A stretch of 64,000 nt of DNA from an uncultured Acidimicrobiaceae bacterium (lineage in GTDB: Bacteria; Actinomycetota; Acidimicrobiia; Acidimicrobiales; UBA10347). The position numbers and the translations under genes were made by a program. Position 1 is the stretch's first letter, and every line of letters begins with the position of its first letter. Under the pieces are notes generated by a model, which saw only the letters and a program-made list of their open reading frames with translations, was not told the DNA's origin and searched no databases. This document shows positions 18,477-27,424 of the stretch, one piece after another. The stretch lies in the NCBI GenBank assembly GCA_905182135.1, contig CAJJAG010000006.1, positions 490,809 to 554,808 of the forward strand, in the 5' to 3' direction.

Positions 18477-21400
18477 GACCGCTCCGGCTCTGCATGACCG
18501 CATTCGGCCCCTACGCTGGCACCGAGGTCGTCAACTTCGATGCGCTGACCGAACTCGGCCTGTTCGTGGTCGCGGGAAACAACGGTTCTGGCAAGACCAC
18601 CATCTTCGATGCGTTGCATTACGCGCTGTACGGCGTCTTGCCCGGGCGGCGAGCCTCCTACGTGCGGCTCAAGTCCGACCATGTCACCGACAAGAGCAAC
18701 TGTTCAGTCACACTGGACTTCGTTGCCCATGGCAACCACTGGCGGGTTGAACGGTCACCAAAACAAACACGAGCCAAGCGACGCGGCGCGGGCACAACCG
18801 AAGCGCCTGCGACTGCAACCTTGTTCCGACTCGACCAGGACGCTCCCACAGCTATCACGAACCGCGTCGAAGAAGTTCGAGCCAAATGTGTCGAGCTCGT
18901 CGGGCTCAGTGGCAAACAGTTCGAACGGGTCGCGTTGCTACCCCAGGGCCAGTTCAGCCGAGTCCTCACCGAATCCAGCGCCGAACGACGAGAGTTGCTG
19001 CGCACCCTGTTCTCGTCGGAAATATTCGATGATGCGACGACATGGCTCACCGATGCCGCAGCCAAAGCAACAGATGCTGACCGAGCCGTGCTCGAACGCC
19101 TCGCTCATCGTCAAACCGCTCTGGGTGACGAACTTTCCATACTCACCAAAATCCAGGTAGGCAGCACAACCCTCACCTTACGGGACGCAATAGCTCACCA
19201 TCGTCAAGTCGAACTCGCGATACAAGCCGCCGCCGCCGCCGGGCTCAAGACGCTGGCACAGCAGGCAACCCGCAACTATCAGACTGGCCTAGATGTCGCC
19301 CAACGACTCGAACGTCGACGTCAAGTGCAGATTGACCTCGATCGCCACCAGCAGGCTGCACCTCAACATCTCAACGACGTCGAACGGCTAAACAACGCCC
19401 GATCCGCGGCCCCGGTTATCCGCGATGAACAATCACTTGCCCAACACCGAAAGCACCGAGACCAAGCGCTGCAGCGGGTCAGCGACCTTCGACAACAGCT
19501 AAACCACGCCCTCAACGCCGCTGGCCTCAGCGATATGGACGACCTCGACCAGGCGACACTCAAAGCAGTCGCTGAACGCATTTCGGTCCTCGACGTCGCC
19601 TTGTCTGAACGGCAAGAATCTGTCCTGCAGTTGCCCGCCGCCTCCGCCATCGTTGCAAGTTCTCATGCCGATCTCCACCATCTCACCAACGAGATCAAGA
19701 ACCTGAGCGAACAAAAGGAAGTCGCCTCAACTCAGCTTCGCCAAGCGGAAGCAGAATTGGAAACGTTGGAGCAGGCCGCTGATATCGACGAATGCGAATC
19801 CCAGCTTCGTATCGCCAAGGCACGACTCACCCAGCGCATCGAGCTGGCCGAACTCGAGACCGGCTACGGCAAGCTCATGCGCCGAGCAACCGAACTCGAT
19901 ACGGCTATCGAACAACTTGACCAAGCACGATCAGCCGCAGTGCAGGCCCAGTCATCTCATGCTTCAGTCCAGCAAAAAGCCGACACTGCACATTCCGAGT
20001 ATCAGGAATCTGAACGCCGGCGTCAGGCGACTGACCACTACCAAGTCGCCACCCACAGCCTCCAAGCGGCACGGGTCGAGCTCACGCAAAAACAGGCACA
20101 GACCGACCAGCTGTGGGACGCCTTCATTGCCGGTACCGCAGCTCGCATCGCGAAGGCACTAGCCAACGACGAACCCTGTCCTGTGTGTGGGTCGTGCGAA
20201 CATCCCGCGCCAGCGGTTCCCAACAATGGTGGGCCAATCGTGACCGAAGCTTACGTAGCGACCGCCCGGACCCAAAGCGAAGCCGTTCACGCTCGAGTTC
20301 GAGCTCTCGAGTCTCACATCGAAACGCTGCGTTCAACCGACGAAGACATCGCGTCGCTTTCAGCCGCCACGCTTGCGATCCAAGTCACAACAACAAAAGC
20401 CGCGGCGCTAGACGCTCGCACCCTGGCCAACGAGACCAGCCAAGCTGGCACCTTGTACGAGCGGGTCGACCGCGAACTGTCTACTACTCGCACAGAGCGG
20501 ACCGCGCTCGATCATGAGATTCGTGCCGTTGACCAACGTCGCAGCAGGATCGAAGGCGCCCTGGGTATTGTCGCCACCGAACCGGTCGCTGTGTTGCAGG
20601 CACAAGCCGCTGATGCGGCAACCGCGCGGGCCCAAGCAGATCGACTTGCCGAGCGCCGAAATCAGCTTATGGCAGGCATCAAGACATCCGAGCACATGAT
20701 CGGGACCATTGGCCTTGACCAGATAGCAGCAGATAACCGCCGCACATCAACCCAGGACCGACTCGCCAACCAGCAACGCGACCTCCACATAGCGGTGGCA
20801 AGACGTGATCATGCAGACCAGGCGCTCGCCGCTGCCTCCTCCACACCGATTGTCGCCGACCAAGACCTCGATCTTCGGGCACGGGCCGCCCAGCACGCCC
20901 GCTCTCTGACCTCAGACATCGTGACCGCACTTGCACGAGAACACGATGCAATCAACGCACTTCGACGGGGGCAGTCCTTTCTCGAAGACTGTCTTCGACA
21001 GTCTCCGTTCAGCAGTCTCGAGCAGGCAATGGCGGCCTACGTCGAGCCGCACGGAATTGCTCAGCTCGAAGCCCAAACAGCCGCCCATACGGCCTCGGGC
21101 GAACGGCTGCAAGGACAGCTGCTCGAACTAGCGGACACGCCAAACGAGCCACCCGATATCAGGGCTCTTCATCAGCTCGACCACGACGCCAACCAGACAT
21201 TTTCTGTCGCCAACACGGCGTTGATCGCCGTCACCACCAGTCTCGGCCGTATCGAGTCCGAACTCGCCATGATCGAGACAGAACAAACCGAACGCCAAAC
21301 AACCGATCTAGACACGCGTCGCCTCGAACGAGTAGCCGCGATGGTCAAGGGCGACAACGATCGCAACACGTCGTTCGAGAACTGGGTGTTGGCAGCCCAT

Positions 21401-21883
21401 CTTCGCGATGTCGTCGAGTTGGCCAACATTCGGTTAGCTCGCTCGACTCATCAGCGGTTTCAGCTCTGTGTCATGGACGATGGTGAGAACAAACGTGGCA
21501 AATGGGGTCTCGATCTGGGGGTTGAAGACACCGTGACTGGTACCCAACGACCAACCGCTGGGCTCTCCGGCGGCGAGCTCTTCCAGGCATCACTCGCCTT
21601 GGCATTAGGCCTCGCCGACGCGGTCATGAATCAAAGCGCTGCTGTTCGCGTTGATGCCTTGTTCATCGACGAAGGCTTCGGTTCACTCGATGAAACATCA
21701 GTTGAGCGTGCCATTGACCTGCTCGACGAACTCCGTGACCGAGGAGCGATGGTGGGCGTGATCACCCACGTACCGGCGCTGCTCGATGCGCTTCCGCTGG
21801 GTATCCGTGTGGTCGAAGCCACGAACGGCCAAGGGTCAACGATTAAACAAACCGAACCCGCCCAACGAACACTATCGAAATAG
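18473..21883 (+). CDS. sbcC: Nuclease SbcCD subunit C (Rad50-like ATPase)
   Basis: SMC-like ATPase of 1136 aa. N-terminal Walker A is GNNGSGKTTIFDALHYAL near residue 36 and the Q-loop QGQFSRVL is near 160. Two long coiled-coil arms flank a zinc hook CPVC at about residue 570 that dimerises the complex. At the C-terminus are the ABC signature GLSGGELFQASLAL, Walker B FIDEGFGSLDE and the H-loop VITHV. Works with SbcD encoded immediately upstream. Length is in the usual range. The gene is convergent with the TPR gene. Confidence 0.95.
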   Translation: MRPLRLCMTAFGPYAGTEVVNFDALTELGLFVVAGNNGSGKTTIFDALHYALYGVLPGRRASYVRLKSDHVTDKSNCSVTLDFVAHGNHWRVERSPKQTRAKRRGAGTTEAPATATLFRLDQDAPTAITNRVEEVRAKCVELVGLSGKQFERVALLPQGQFSRVLTESSAERRELLRTLFSSEIFDDATTWLTDAAAKATDADRAVLERLAHRQTALGDELSILTKIQVGSTTLTLRDAIAHHRQVELAIQAAAAAGLKTLAQQATRNYQTGLDVAQRLERRRQVQIDLDRHQQAAPQHLNDVERLNNARSAAPVIRDEQSLAQHRKHRDQALQRVSDLRQQLNHALNAAGLSDMDDLDQATLKAVAERISVLDVALSERQESVLQLPAASAIVASSHADLHHLTNEIKNLSEQKEVASTQLRQAEAELETLEQAADIDECESQLRIAKARLTQRIELAELETGYGKLMRRATELDTAIEQLDQARSAAVQAQSSHASVQQKADTAHSEYQESERRRQATDHYQVATHSLQAARVELTQKQAQTDQLWDAFIAGTAARIAKALANDEPCPVCGSCEHPAPAVPNNGGPIVTEAYVATARTQSEAVHARVRALESHIETLRSTDEDIASLSAATLAIQVTTTKAAALDARTLANETSQAGTLYERVDRELSTTRTERTALDHEIRAVDQRRSRIEGALGIVATEPVAVLQAQAADAATARAQADRLAERRNQLMAGIKTSEHMIGTIGLDQIAADNRRTSTQDRLANQQRDLHIAVARRDHADQALAAASSTPIVADQDLDLRARAAQHARSLTSDIVTALAREHDAINALRRGQSFLEDCLRQSPFSSLEQAMAAYVEPHGIAQLEAQTAAHTASGERLQGQLLELADTPNEPPDIRALHQLDHDANQTFSVANTALIAVTTSLGRIESELAMIETEQTERQTTDLDTRRLERVAAMVKGDNDRNTSFENWVLAAHLRDVVELANIRLARSTHQRFQLCVMDDGENKRGKWGLDLGVEDTVTGTQRPTAGLSGGELFQASLALALGLADAVMNQSAAVRVDALFIDEGFGSLDETSVERAIDLLDELRDRGAMVGVITHVPALLDALPLGIRVVEATNGQGSTIKQTEPAQRTLSK

Positions 21884-22006
21884 TCCGACGCCAGCCTGAC
21901 GGATAACAACGGGCCGCAACAAGTGCCGCTAACGCCACAGACCTGGCTCAACATTTATGTTCTCTAGGTCACTCTCAACACGGTGAGCGACTCACCAATG
22001 ATGGGG

Positions 22007-23326
22007 TCAGGTATAGCGAGAGAACGCTTTTGCGTCCTTGTTCGGCTTCGAAGCCGGATCATCACGAAGCCGCTCGCCGAGCTTGGACTCCCAGTCACCT
22101 GGCTCGGCATCAGATGGGGGTTCGAAGTCAACGTCGTCGTGGTGCGGGGCTAGCTCGTCATACCTACCGAGACGATCCGCAAACGCTGATCCCTGAGAAG
22201 GTTCAGCCACCAACAGTTCTGTGATGTTGGGCTCGACAACATCGCCAGTCGTAACTTCAACAGTTGCAGGCTCCGCCTCTTCCTGAGCAAGCCCGGCAAG
22301 GCGAGATCGGGCCTGATCAGCAATGCGAGAAACAGCACCCGCAGCGGCGTACGACCAGTACTCGCATGCAGGATTGACATCGCCACGTGCAGCAAGTAAA
22401 TCACCCAACGCCAGTGAGGCTGCCAGCATCCAGTACGGATCGCCACTCGTAACGGCTCGTTGAAACATCGACACCGCTGCGTCAGCCATGTCGCAGGTCG
22501 TGTACACCCGCCCGAGCGAGAGAAGTGCCCGGGACTGCACCTGCCCGTCGACGGCGAGCAGCGCCTCAAGATCATCGATCGCATCATTTACGCAGCCTGA
22601 GGCCAGTTTGGCATCGGCCAGCCGGAACCGATCAACCGGATCTAAGTCAGCGCCGTCGACCGTCAAAAGAAGTTCAATTGCCGCAGCCTTCTCGCCGGTC
22701 CGGATCAGCAGTTCTGCTGTGTCGATCACGGTGGGCGACGTTCCGTGTCCCGCTACGCCAACGTCGAGAGAGCGAAGCGCAGCATGGCTCTGTCCTTGAC
22801 GGACCAGTAGTTGAACCAGCCGTTCCGAAGCCGCTCGCTGAATTGGCGACGCAGGGCTCAACGAAGCGACTCGCCATGCCCGTTCTGCACGATCAGGACG
22901 ACCCGCGTGCTCAGCGACGTCACCCAACCCAGACAACGCCTCGATCAGCTCAGCGCCCTCCGGCCGCGATGCCATGGTGAGCTGAGCCAGGCGAGCCATG
23001 GTCTCCATAGTTCGTTCACCGTCGCCCATTTCAACCTGGCAACGAGCCGAAGCCATGGCCGCTGAGATTACATACGGCGGCAAATTACGTTCGGCCACCC
23101 GAGTGAGCAGGCCAATGGCCTGCTCATGATGGTGTAGGTGCTCGTACAGCAAACCCAGATTCAGCATCGAGCGGGCAGCTGCTGCATCGTGCTGACTAGC
23201 AACAACGTGGCGCCATGCGGCGATAGCGCCATCGACATCAGCCTCAAGAAACTTGCATGAACCTAGATCCACGAAAGTGACGAGGCTGCGGCGCCCCCAG
23301 GATGTTCGTTGATCAACCGAACGCAA
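22007..23326 (-). CDS. TPR-repeat protein, N-terminus uncertain
   Basis: 439 aa made mostly of helix-turn-helix tetratricopeptide-like repeats (for example MLNLGLLYEHLHHHEQAIGL near residue 55 and ALLSLGRVYTTCDMADAAV near 260), ending in an acidic, charged tail. Probably a cytoplasmic scaffold; no catalytic motif is seen. The assigned TTG start gives an unconvincing first 18 residues, with a GTG at 23272 (VDLGSCKFLEAD) as alternative. A second minus-strand frame, open from about 23454 to 23263, encodes protein-like sequence that runs into this point, so the real N-terminus may have been split by a frameshift. Confidence 0.65.
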   Translation of the reverse strand: MRSVDQRTSWGRRSLVTFVDLGSCKFLEADVDGAIAAWRHVVASQHDAAAARSMLNLGLLYEHLHHHEQAIGLLTRVAERNLPPYVISAAMASARCQVEMGDGERTMETMARLAQLTMASRPEGAELIEALSGLGDVAEHAGRPDRAERAWRVASLSPASPIQRAASERLVQLLVRQGQSHAALRSLDVGVAGHGTSPTVIDTAELLIRTGEKAAAIELLLTVDGADLDPVDRFRLADAKLASGCVNDAIDDLEALLAVDGQVQSRALLSLGRVYTTCDMADAAVSMFQRAVTSGDPYWMLAASLALGDLLAARGDVNPACEYWSYAAAGAVSRIADQARSRLAGLAQEEAEPATVEVTTGDVVEPNITELLVAEPSQGSAFADRLGRYDELAPHHDDVDFEPPSDAEPGDWESKLGERLRDDPASKPNKDAKAFSRYT

Positions 23327-23510
23327 CGCCCTAGATCGTTGGCGCCGAAGCCATGAGCCTCAAGTTGCGAGCGCAAAAAGTCAGGCAGCGGAGTTGGCCC
23401 CAACTCAATTCGCGTGACGTAAGCATCAAACCAATCTACTGATGAAGTCTGGTCTCAATGCTGTACAAGCGTCACCTGCAATGTCGAACGCCATCCGCTT
23501 GTCGATGCGC

Positions 23511-24152
23511 CTATTGCGTGCCGTAGATGCGGTCGCCAGCATCGCCAAGGCCGGGCACGATATAGCCGACGTCGTTCAACCCTTGATCTACAGCCGCTGT
23601 AATGACCCTGACATGGGGGTCCGCCGCATGCACTCGGGCGATGCCCTCGGGCGCTGCGACTAGGCAGACGAATCGCAAATCACTTGCTCCGGCATGACGC
23701 AGCTTTTCGATCGCGGCAATAGCGGTACCTGCGGTTGCCAACATTGGATCGACAGCGATAGTGACGCGCCCAGCTAAACCCTGAGGAATATTGGTGTAGT
23801 ACTCGATTGCCTCAAGAGTTTCGTGGTCGCGGTACATGCCAATGAAGCCGACAGATGCCGACGGAACGATGTCGAGAAAGCCGTCGAGCAAACCGTTCCC
23901 CGCTCGAAGAATCGAGATGAGCGCCGGGTCGGTCTTAAGTTGCTGACCCTCAGCTGGCCCCAGAGGCGTCTCGACAGTCGCTGGCATGGTTGGCAAATTG
24001 GCGAGGGCTTCGTATGCCAGCAACATCGAGGTCTCGCGCAAGAGTTGGCGAAAGAGCGGCGCAGGTGTGTCAACACTGCGCATAAGTGTGAGCTTGTGTT
24101 GCACCAGTGAATGATCAACAACTTGTAACCGTGACGGATCGATTTCAGTCAT
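23511..24152 (-). CDS. upp: Uracil phosphoribosyltransferase
   Basis: Cytoplasmic pyrimidine-salvage enzyme converting uracil and PRPP to UMP; 213 aa, the normal length. Landmarks are HKLTLMRSVDTP at residue 19, ISILRAGNGLLDG near 80, the PRPP-binding loop DPMLATAGTA near 134 (usually DPMLATGGS, so Ala replaces Gly), and the uracil-binding GYIVPGLGDAGDR at the C-terminus. Divergent from the rRNA methyltransferase gene 86 bases away. Confidence 0.95.
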   Translation of the reverse strand: MTEIDPSRLQVVDHSLVQHKLTLMRSVDTPAPLFRQLLRETSMLLAYEALANLPTMPATVETPLGPAEGQQLKTDPALISILRAGNGLLDGFLDIVPSASVGFIGMYRDHETLEAIEYYTNIPQGLAGRVTIAVDPMLATAGTAIAAIEKLRHAGASDLRFVCLVAAPEGIARVHAADPHVRVITAAVDQGLNDVGYIVPGLGDAGDRIYGTQ

Positions 24153-24238
24153 GCAGTGACTCTATGCCCGTCCGTTCGCTGACGCCCGGGTGCGCGCCGC
24201 ACACGTGACCGGCCCAGCCCCAATACAGTTCATGGCAC

Positions 24239-25486
24239 ATGGTGAACTTGGAAGCCGAATTACCGGCCCTGTCCTCTGAACGTATTGCTGTCCACGTGAC
24301 CAACGACGCGCTTCGCCAGATACGGGGAGGCCATCCCTGGATCTGGGATGGTTCGATCGTGCGCGCATCGGCACAGGGCAGAGCCGGCGACCTGGCTGTC
24401 ATCTTTGATGACAAGCGCAAGTTCGCCGCCATTGGCCTGTGGGACCCGAACGCCCCGATCGCTGTTCGCATCTTGCATCACGGCGCACCTCTCGCGATCG
24501 ACGCCGCCTTCTTCGCAGACAAGTTACTTACTGCGTTCGCCCGCAGACAGCCATTACAGGACAACAACGACACAACCGCCTTCCGACTGGTGCATGGTGA
24601 AAACGATGGCCTGCCCGGACTGGTCGTTGACCGCTACGACAACACGCTGGTCATAAAGCTTGACTCGCCGGTTTGGGTCCCGCACCTGGTGTCCATCATT
24701 GAGCCGTTGATAGAACTCACCGACGCCGAACGGGTCGTGTTGCGAGCAAGCCGACGAATCGCTGACGACCTGCCCTCGATTCTGCGCGACAGCCCGACGA
24801 TCTTTGGGAAACCACCTGTAGGACCAATCCAGTTCTTTGAACACGGTCTGCAGTTTGAAGCCGATGTCGAACGGGGCCAGAAGACCGGCCACTTCCTTGA
24901 CCAACGAGATAACCGGCAGCTGGTTGGCATCCGGTGCGAGGGCGCACATGTACTCGACGTCTTCTGCAACACAGGGGGCTTCAGCGTGTACGCCGCCGCC
25001 GGTGGTGCTCGCTCGGTCCACAGTATCGACGTAAGCCCTCATGCAATAGAAGCGACCCAGCGCCATATCGAGATCAACCGTTCGGGACTTGGCTACGACA
25101 CGCGGCATACCTCGCTGGCCGCCGATGCCTTCGATGCAATGGAAGACCTGATCGACCGCCACCAGCACTTCGACGTCATCGTTATTGACCCCCCATCATT
25201 CGCACCCAATTCTGCATCGGTACCCGCGGCCCGCCGGGCCTATCGCCGACTGACTTCTCTGGCGGTCGCTCTGCTGGCGAGCGGCGGCACGTTGGTCCAG
25301 GCATCGTGTTCAAGTCGAATACCGGCTGACGAGTTCTACGCATTGGTCACCGGCGAGATCGCCGAGAATGACCACAAAGCGATTCACACAATTCGTACGG
25401 GGCACGCACTCGATCATCCGATTGGCTTCGAGCAAGGCGCCTACCTAAAGGCCGTTCTGGCCGACGTCGTGCCGGCCTTCCGCTGA
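24239..25486 (+). CDS. RlmI-like 23S rRNA m5C methyltransferase
   Basis: SAM-dependent RNA methyltransferase of 415 aa. The N-terminal PUA-type domain (RIRGGHPWIWDGSI-like, about residue 30) binds RNA, a central EEHGL/OB-like part follows, and the Rossmann methyltransferase domain carries motif I VLDVFCNTGGFSVYAA near residue 240 and motif IV VIVIDPPSFAPN near 315. A late cysteine in QASCSSRI is the candidate catalytic nucleophile. This is the RlmI/YccW arrangement; the target base (C1962 in E. coli) is transferred from that family. A bulged GC-rich hairpin spans its stop codon at 25471-25498. Confidence 0.85.
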   Translation: MVNLEAELPALSSERIAVHVTNDALRQIRGGHPWIWDGSIVRASAQGRAGDLAVIFDDKRKFAAIGLWDPNAPIAVRILHHGAPLAIDAAFFADKLLTAFARRQPLQDNNDTTAFRLVHGENDGLPGLVVDRYDNTLVIKLDSPVWVPHLVSIIEPLIELTDAERVVLRASRRIADDLPSILRDSPTIFGKPPVGPIQFFEHGLQFEADVERGQKTGHFLDQRDNRQLVGIRCEGAHVLDVFCNTGGFSVYAAAGGARSVHSIDVSPHAIEATQRHIEINRSGLGYDTRHTSLAADAFDAMEDLIDRHQHFDVIVIDPPSFAPNSASVPAARRAYRRLTSLAVALLASGGTLVQASCSSRIPADEFYALVTGEIAENDHKAIHTIRTGHALDHPIGFEQGAYLKAVLADVVPAFR

Positions 25487-25498
25487 AGGGAAGCCGGC
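25471..25498 (+). terminator. GC-rich hairpin over stop codon (possible terminator)
   Basis: GCCGGC-C-TTCC pairs with GGAA-GCCGGC around a 7-base loop that includes the TGA stop of the rRNA methyltransferase. There is no following T-run, so termination is only a possibility. Confidence 0.3.
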
Positions 25499-25573
25499 CC
25501 TTGATAGGACGGCGGTGACGCTTTACCGTCGAGGGTCCTTGCATCAGGTCCCACCGCCTGTAACCGTTGCACC

Positions 25574-26158
25574 ATGCCAAGCGACGACGAGAGCAACATT
25601 TTGCCGCCGACGATGAGCGATCGGGGGCGGCCTCAGGCCAACCGCACGATGCTCGGCGTCCTTCTTGCATTGTTGTTCGTTGCCGTGCTGCTCGCTTTAT
25701 GGTTCTTGATCGTCGACAATGGCGAATCCTCATCTTCCTCAGCGAACCAGAGTGGACAACCAACGCCGCTCGTAATACCGACGTCGACCCCCCGGCCTTC
25801 CAGCATCAGCAGTGCCGATAACACCACTACAGAAGCAACCACGGCCGACACGGTCGACACCACTGCTATGACCGCTCTCGCGGCGACACCGGTGCCTGAA
25901 GGGTTCGTTGCATGCGCTCCTGGTACCTCACCTCTCACCGCTGCGACCTACATCGTCGACACAAACACGGCCCCATTAAACCAGCGCGCTGAACCAGCGG
26001 TCAACGGTGCCCAGGCCGGTACGTTCGATCCTGGCCAGACCGGTCTTGTCTTCACTGGCGAGTGCATTGTCAACGTGTCCGATGGCTACACGTGGTGGAA
26101 GATCTTCAACGGCGACGAAGATGTTTGGGTCGCTAGCGCCTTCGTCACCGCGAACTAA
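25574..26158 (+). CDS. Membrane-anchored protein with SH3-like extracellular domain
   Basis: 194 aa: a short charged cytoplasmic N-terminus, one transmembrane helix at about residues 27-49 (LGVLLALLFVAVLLALWFL), a Ser/Thr/Pro-rich spacer with many TT pairs, and a C-terminal folded domain with VDTNTAPLNQRAEPAVNG and YTWWKIFNGDEDVWVASAFV, which reads like a bacterial SH3 (SH3b) domain that binds cell wall. Two cysteines (FVACAPG and GECIVN) could form a disulfide outside the cell. Function unknown; cell-surface attachment or wall sensing is inference. Confidence 0.7.
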   Translation: MPSDDESNILPPTMSDRGRPQANRTMLGVLLALLFVAVLLALWFLIVDNGESSSSSANQSGQPTPLVIPTSTPRPSSISSADNTTTEATTADTVDTTAMTALAATPVPEGFVACAPGTSPLTAATYIVDTNTAPLNQRAEPAVNGAQAGTFDPGQTGLVFTGECIVNVSDGYTWWKIFNGDEDVWVASAFVTAN

Positions 26159-26231
26159 CCGCTAGTTCGGTTCTAAGCCGCCCACTCGATCGATTCGGCA
26201 CCCTGCTAAGCGGGCCTCTAACGTCAAGACC

Positions 26232-27389
26232 ATGACGATCGATTGGTCTGCCTCAACTCCGTTCTTTAACGATGACCACCGAGCGTACGCCGAGGTAGTT
26301 CGGCAGTTCACGACAAACGAGATCGTGCCCTATGTCGACGACTGGGAACGAGCAGGCATGGTCGCTCGAGACCTGTACAACAAAGCCGCTCAAATCGGTC
26401 TGTTCGGCGATGGGTTCGAGGCTGAATACGGCGGCCACGGTCAGCGCGACGCTCTCATGCGGCTGGTCATCATGGACGAGGTCTCCCAAGCGGGGGCAGG
26501 CGGCGTCAGTGCCTCCATGCTCTCGAACTACATTGGATTGCCGCCGATTCAACGTTTTGGTTCCGACGAACTCAAGGCCAGAGTTATTGCACCATGTCAG
26601 GCGGGCGAAAGGATCGCTGCGCTCGCGATCACCGAACCCTCGGGCGGTAGCGACGTTGCCCGGATCCGCACCACCGCGAGACGCGACGGCGATCACTACA
26701 TCGTGAACGGTTCAAAGACATTCATCACCTCGGGCATGCGAGCTGACTTCTATACCGTTGCTGTTCGCACCGGTGGCGAAGGGCCATCTGGTATTTCGTT
26801 GCTACTCATCGAGGGTGACCGCGAAGGATTTGACCGCACACCGCTCGAAAAGATGGGCTGGCTGTCAAGCGACACGGCCACCCTGTACTTCGACGATGTC
26901 CGAGTGCCCGTGTCGAACTTGATTGGTGAAGAGGGCACAGGCTTTAGCGCCATCGTCAATAACTTCAACGCCGAACGTATGGACATGGCTGTGCAATCGT
27001 TCAGCTTCTCTCGCGTCTGTTACAACGAGGCGCTCCAGTGGGCGCGCGAGCGCGAAACGTTTGGCAAGCGACTCGGCGAACACCAGGTGATTCGCCACAA
27101 GCTGGTCGAGATGGATCGTCGTATTAACGCTGGCGAAGCCTGGACACAGCTGCTGGCATGGCGGCTCAACCAGGGAGACAATCCTGTCGCCGAGATCGCC
27201 GAGTGCAAGGTCGCTGCGACGACCACATTCGAGTTCTGTGCCAGGGAGGCGGCCCAAGTTTTGGGTGGTGCCAGTTACCTGCGAGGCAGCGTTGTAGAGC
27301 GACTCTACCGAGAAGTCCGAGTGCAGGCCATTGGCGGCGGCTCCGAAGAAATCATGCGAGACCTTGCCTCTCGCCAACTCGGCATTTAA
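26232..27389 (+). CDS. Acyl-CoA dehydrogenase
   Basis: FAD-dependent acyl-CoA dehydrogenase of 385 aa, standard family length, acting in fatty acid or branched-chain acyl-CoA oxidation. Signature 1 ALAITEPSGGSDVARI is near residue 125, the FAD/substrate segment GSKTFITSGMRAD near 160, signature 2 QVLGGASYLRGSVVERLYREVR near 345 and the C-terminal IGGGSEEIM near 370. Chain-length specificity cannot be judged, and no ETF or other beta-oxidation gene is adjacent. Confidence 0.92.
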   Translation: MTIDWSASTPFFNDDHRAYAEVVRQFTTNEIVPYVDDWERAGMVARDLYNKAAQIGLFGDGFEAEYGGHGQRDALMRLVIMDEVSQAGAGGVSASMLSNYIGLPPIQRFGSDELKARVIAPCQAGERIAALAITEPSGGSDVARIRTTARRDGDHYIVNGSKTFITSGMRADFYTVAVRTGGEGPSGISLLLIEGDREGFDRTPLEKMGWLSSDTATLYFDDVRVPVSNLIGEEGTGFSAIVNNFNAERMDMAVQSFSFSRVCYNEALQWARERETFGKRLGEHQVIRHKLVEMDRRINAGEAWTQLLAWRLNQGDNPVAEIAECKVAATTTFEFCAREAAQVLGGASYLRGSVVERLYREVRVQAIGGGSEEIMRDLASRQLGI

Positions 27390-27424
27390 CTCAATCGTTC
27401 TCTCACCAGCCGCTTTGCGACTGG

